A DNA stretch of 7,866 nucleotides from Mariprofundus sp. Its GTDB lineage: Bacteria; Pseudomonadota; Zetaproteobacteria; Mariprofundales; Mariprofundaceae. Positions 5,872 through 7,866 of the stretch are shown here, piece after piece. The notes under the pieces were generated by a model. That model was not told the origin of the DNA. It ran no database searches and was given only the letters and a program-made list of their open reading frames with translations. Each line of letters starts with the position of its first letter. The first letter of the stretch is position 1. Made by a program: the position numbers and the translations under genes. The stretch spans positions 1-7,866 of the forward strand of contig WFUI01000002.1 in NCBI GenBank assembly GCA_015485035.1, in the 5' to 3' direction.

Positions 5872-6195
5872 GTTTTGAGCATGGCGTGATGCTTTCTCAT
5901 CATGGCCGGACATGCCGAAGCGGCGGGCCAGCTCGTCGAGAATATCGTCAGGGCAGAGGCCTTTCTGGGCCAGCATGACCATGGAATGAAACCACAGATC
6001 AGCAGTTTCGTAGATGATCTGCTCTCTATCGTTGTTTTTGGCTGCAATGATGGTTTCTACAGCTTCTTCACCGATCTTTTCCAGCATTTTGTCCGGTTTG
6101 GCGTATAGCGATGCCACATAGGAGGAATCGGGCGATTCAGATTTTCGGGCTTCCAGTACGGCGGCTAATTCCTTCAGAATATCATGATTGTTCAC
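5863..6195 (-). CDS. hisE: Phosphoribosyl-ATP pyrophosphatase
   Basis: HisE hydrolyses phosphoribosyl-ATP to phosphoribosyl-AMP, the second step of histidine synthesis. The 110-residue protein has the all-alpha MazG-like fold signature: [20 protein letters not shown] (25-44) with acidic pair E43/E44, then [11 protein letters not shown], then [14 protein letters not shown] (62-75) with E63 and D66 as metal ligands. Length is normal for a stand-alone HisE, and it is not fused to HisI as in many bacteria. The start is GTG at 6193-6195, overlapping the hisI stop as GTGA, with a good GAGGAG 8 nt upstream. Residues 96-110 are a short polar tail. Confidence 0.95.
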   Translation of the reverse strand: MNNHDILKELAAVLEARKSESPDSSYVASLYAKPDKMLEKIGEEAVETIIAAKNNDREQIIYETADLWFHSMVMLAQKGLCPDDILDELARRFGMSGHDEKASRHAQNKS

Positions 6196-6548
6196 TTCAG
6201 GGGCTCCTCAATGGTGACCCATTCTCCATCCTGTTGCTGTTGATAAAAGCAGGACTTTCGGTTGGTGTGGCAGGCCGGACCGGTCTGTTCGATTTTCAGC
6301 AGCAGAGTATCACCATCGCAGTCCAGGAACATGTCGATCACTTTTTGTACATGGCCGGACGATTCTCCTTTTTTCCACTGCTTCTGGCGTGAGCGGGAAT
6401 AATAGTGGGCAAAACCGGTTGCCAGTGTCTGTTCGAAAGCCTCTTCATTCATCCAGGCCATCATCAGTACGCGACCGCTTACCGAGTCCTGCGCAATGGC
6501 AGGTACCAGTCCCGCTTCATTGAATTTGATCCGGCTTAGCAGACTCAT
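6192..6548 (-). CDS. hisI: Phosphoribosyl-AMP cyclohydrolase
   Basis: HisI opens the adenine ring of phosphoribosyl-AMP, the third step of histidine synthesis. With the ATG at 6546-6548 the protein has 118 residues and begins [20 protein letters not shown], the usual HisI start; a GTG at 6555-6557 would add three residues (MHR) and cannot be excluded. Motifs present are [11 protein letters not shown], then [18 protein letters not shown] and [20 protein letters not shown]. The Mg-binding aspartates of the DxDxD motif are D76, D78 and D80. The zinc cysteines C77, C93 and C100 have the 16- and 7-residue spacing known for this family. The next gene, hisE, overlaps it by 4 bp, so the two sequential enzymes are likely made in fixed ratio. 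Confidence 0.95.
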   Translation of the reverse strand: MSLLSRIKFNEAGLVPAIAQDSVSGRVLMMAWMNEEAFEQTLATGFAHYYSRSRQKQWKKGESSGHVQKVIDMFLDCDGDTLLLKIEQTGPACHTNRKSCFYQQQQDGEWVTIEEPLK

Positions 6549-6591
6549 GCGATGCACCGGCAGGCTGCCTGCAAATGTCTGGTAGTGAAAT

Positions 6592-7866
6592 TCATACAGT
6601 CAGTTTTGCAAGCGCGCGGGTTGCGGCGGCGATGGTGTTATCGATGTCCGCATCGGTGTGTGCCGCTGACACGAACGCCGCTTCGTACTGTGAAGGAGCG
6701 AGATAGACACCTTCATCCAGCATGGCATTGAAATAACGGCCGAAGAAGGCAAGATCGCAATGGTCGCTGACATCCGAACAGCAGCTTACGGCATCGAGAT
6801 CGGTGAAGAAGATGGTGAACATCGCACCGACCTGATTGGCAACAGCCGGAACACCGGCTTGCTGACAGCCATCCAGCAACCCTTCAACCAGCCGTGTTGT
6901 TTTGCTTTCCAGTGTTTCGTAGAAGCCCGGTTCACGCAAGCGGGACAGTGTTTCCAGACCGGCGCGCATAGCCAGAGGATTGCCGGACAGGGTACCTGCC
7001 TGATAAACAGGCCCATCAGGTGAAATCTTGCGCATAATGTCTTCCCGGCCACCGTAAGCGCCGACAGGCAGGCCTCCGCCGATGATTTTGCCGAGGCATG
7101 TCAAATCAGGGGTAATGCCGAAACGTTCCTGTGCACCACCGAGTCCGACACGGAATCCGCACATCACTTCATCGAACACGAGCAGGGCACCTTCGGCATC
7201 GCAGATATCGCGCAGCTGTTGCAGGAAGCCGTTGTCGCCCAGCAACATCACTCCGGTATTACCCGGGACCGGTTCCACGATAATACAGGCGATTTCCCCG
7301 GGGTTTTCTGCAAACAGGCGTTGAACTGCCTCGATATCGTTGAATGGAGCTGTCAGTGTCAGTTTGGCATAATCGGCCGGCACACCGGCGGAGTCGGGCT
7401 CGCCAAAGGTGGCAGCACCACTGCCTGCTTTCACCAGAAAACCATCGGCGTGACCATGGTAACCGCCGTCAAACTTAATGAATTTATCACGACCGGTAAA
7501 ACCGCGCGCCAGTCTTAACGCGCTCATGGTGGCTTCTGAACCGGAATTCACGAAACGCACCACATCAATCGACGGCACCAGATCAATGACCAGTCTGGCC
7601 AGATCGATTTCCAGTTCACACGGAGCACCGAAGCTCATACCGAGCTCAGCTGTTTCCTGCACACCTTTGACGACATCCGGATGAGCATGACCGAGAATCA
7701 TCGGTCCCCAGGAACCGACATAATCGATGTATTGATTGTTATCCACATCCCAGACATAGGCACCGGAAGCGTGATCGAAAAAACGGGGCGTGCCGCCAAC
7801 TGATTTAAACGCACGAACCGGCGAATTGACACCGCCGGGTAACAGCTTTCTGGCCTGATCGAAGTC
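6592..7866 (-). CDS. hemL: Glutamate-1-semialdehyde 2,1-aminomutase (5' end cut by window edge)
   Basis: HemL moves the amino group of glutamate-1-semialdehyde to form 5-aminolevulinate, the last step of the C5 route to haem and other tetrapyrroles. The frame is open to the right edge, giving 424 residues; the first visible ones are [20 protein letters not shown], so only about 5-8 residues are missing compared with E. coli HemL. An internal GTG at 7744-7746 is not the start, because conserved sequence continues upstream of it. Class-III aminotransferase features are [32 protein letters not shown], and the PLP-binding lysine in [18 protein letters not shown] (residue 260 of the visible part). 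The aspartate of FDEV should contact the PLP ring nitrogen. The gene ends with LTV and a TGA, 43 bp before the hisI ATG, consistent with a shared transcript. Confidence 0.97.
   Translation of the reverse strand, partial: DFDQARKLLPGGVNSPVRAFKSVGGTPRFFDHASGAYVWDVDNNQYIDYVGSWGPMILGHAHPDVVKGVQETAELGMSFGAPCELEIDLARLVIDLVPSIDVVRFVNSGSEATMSALRLARGFTGRDKFIKFDGGYHGHADGFLVKAGSGAATFGEPDSAGVPADYAKLTLTAPFNDIEAVQRLFAENPGEIACIIVEPVPGNTGVMLLGDNGFLQQLRDICDAEGALLVFDEVMCGFRVGLGGAQERFGITPDLTCLGKIIGGGLPVGAYGGREDIMRKISPDGPVYQAGTLSGNPLAMRAGLETLSRLREPGFYETLESKTTRLVEGLLDGCQQAGVPAVANQVGAMFTIFFTDLDAVSCCSDVSDHCDLAFFGRYFNAMLDEGVYLAPSQYEAAFVSAAHTDADIDNTIAAATRALAKLTV

Noticed and set aside
6561..6571. CAGGC/GCCTG palindrome between hemL and hisI
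   Set aside because: The stem is only 5 bp around one base with no T-run, so it gives no support for a terminator or operator.

Overview
The window looks like a conserved chromosomal segment of a proteobacterium. It carries RNase E with RluC encoded divergently beside it (the arrangement known from E. coli), the C5-pathway enzyme HemL, separate hisI and hisE genes, and a DciA-type helicase-loader gene. Base composition is roughly balanced. A gamma- or zeta-proteobacterium fits best, but that is an inference from gene content, and no single gene fixes the class. There is no obvious genomic island. The main sign of mobile DNA is a short, decayed remnant of what looks like an integron-type tyrosine recombinase.

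Left part (1-2294, minus strand): rne encodes a compact RNase E/G of 685 residues. It is followed, with a 4-bp stop/start overlap (GTGA), by the first 80 codons of a second RNA-modification gene, an RluD-like pseudouridine synthase that runs off the left edge. From 2295 to 2795 lies a non-coding divergent region. It contains the rne ribosome-binding site, a perfect TATAAT box, two hairpins in the presumed rne leader and a 14-bp tandem duplication. Plus-strand rluC (2796-3731) follows. RNase E is therefore flanked on both sides by RluA-family pseudouridine synthases.

Middle (3732-4057): there is no intact gene here. A region of inverted repeats leads into a box-II/C-terminal fragment of an IntI-like recombinase (to 4007). 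A very strong symmetrical hairpin (4006-4043) then closes both the plus-strand transcripts from the left and the minus-strand operon from the right.

Right part (4058-7866, all minus strand): a tightly packed run reads hemL (5' end cut by the window edge) - hisI - hisE - HIT-family hydrolase - dciA-like gene - Tim44-domain membrane protein. Two junctions are 4-bp NTGA overlaps (GTGA for hisI/hisE, TTGA for HIT/dciA) and the other gaps are 34 to 52 bp, so one transcription unit is likely. HisI and HisE catalyse adjacent steps of histidine synthesis and HemL makes 5-aminolevulinate. The HIT, DciA and Tim44-like genes are housekeeping or uncharacterised. I see no clear sign of a wholly new multi-gene system; the items most worth a second look are the recombinase relic with its hairpins and the structured rne leader.
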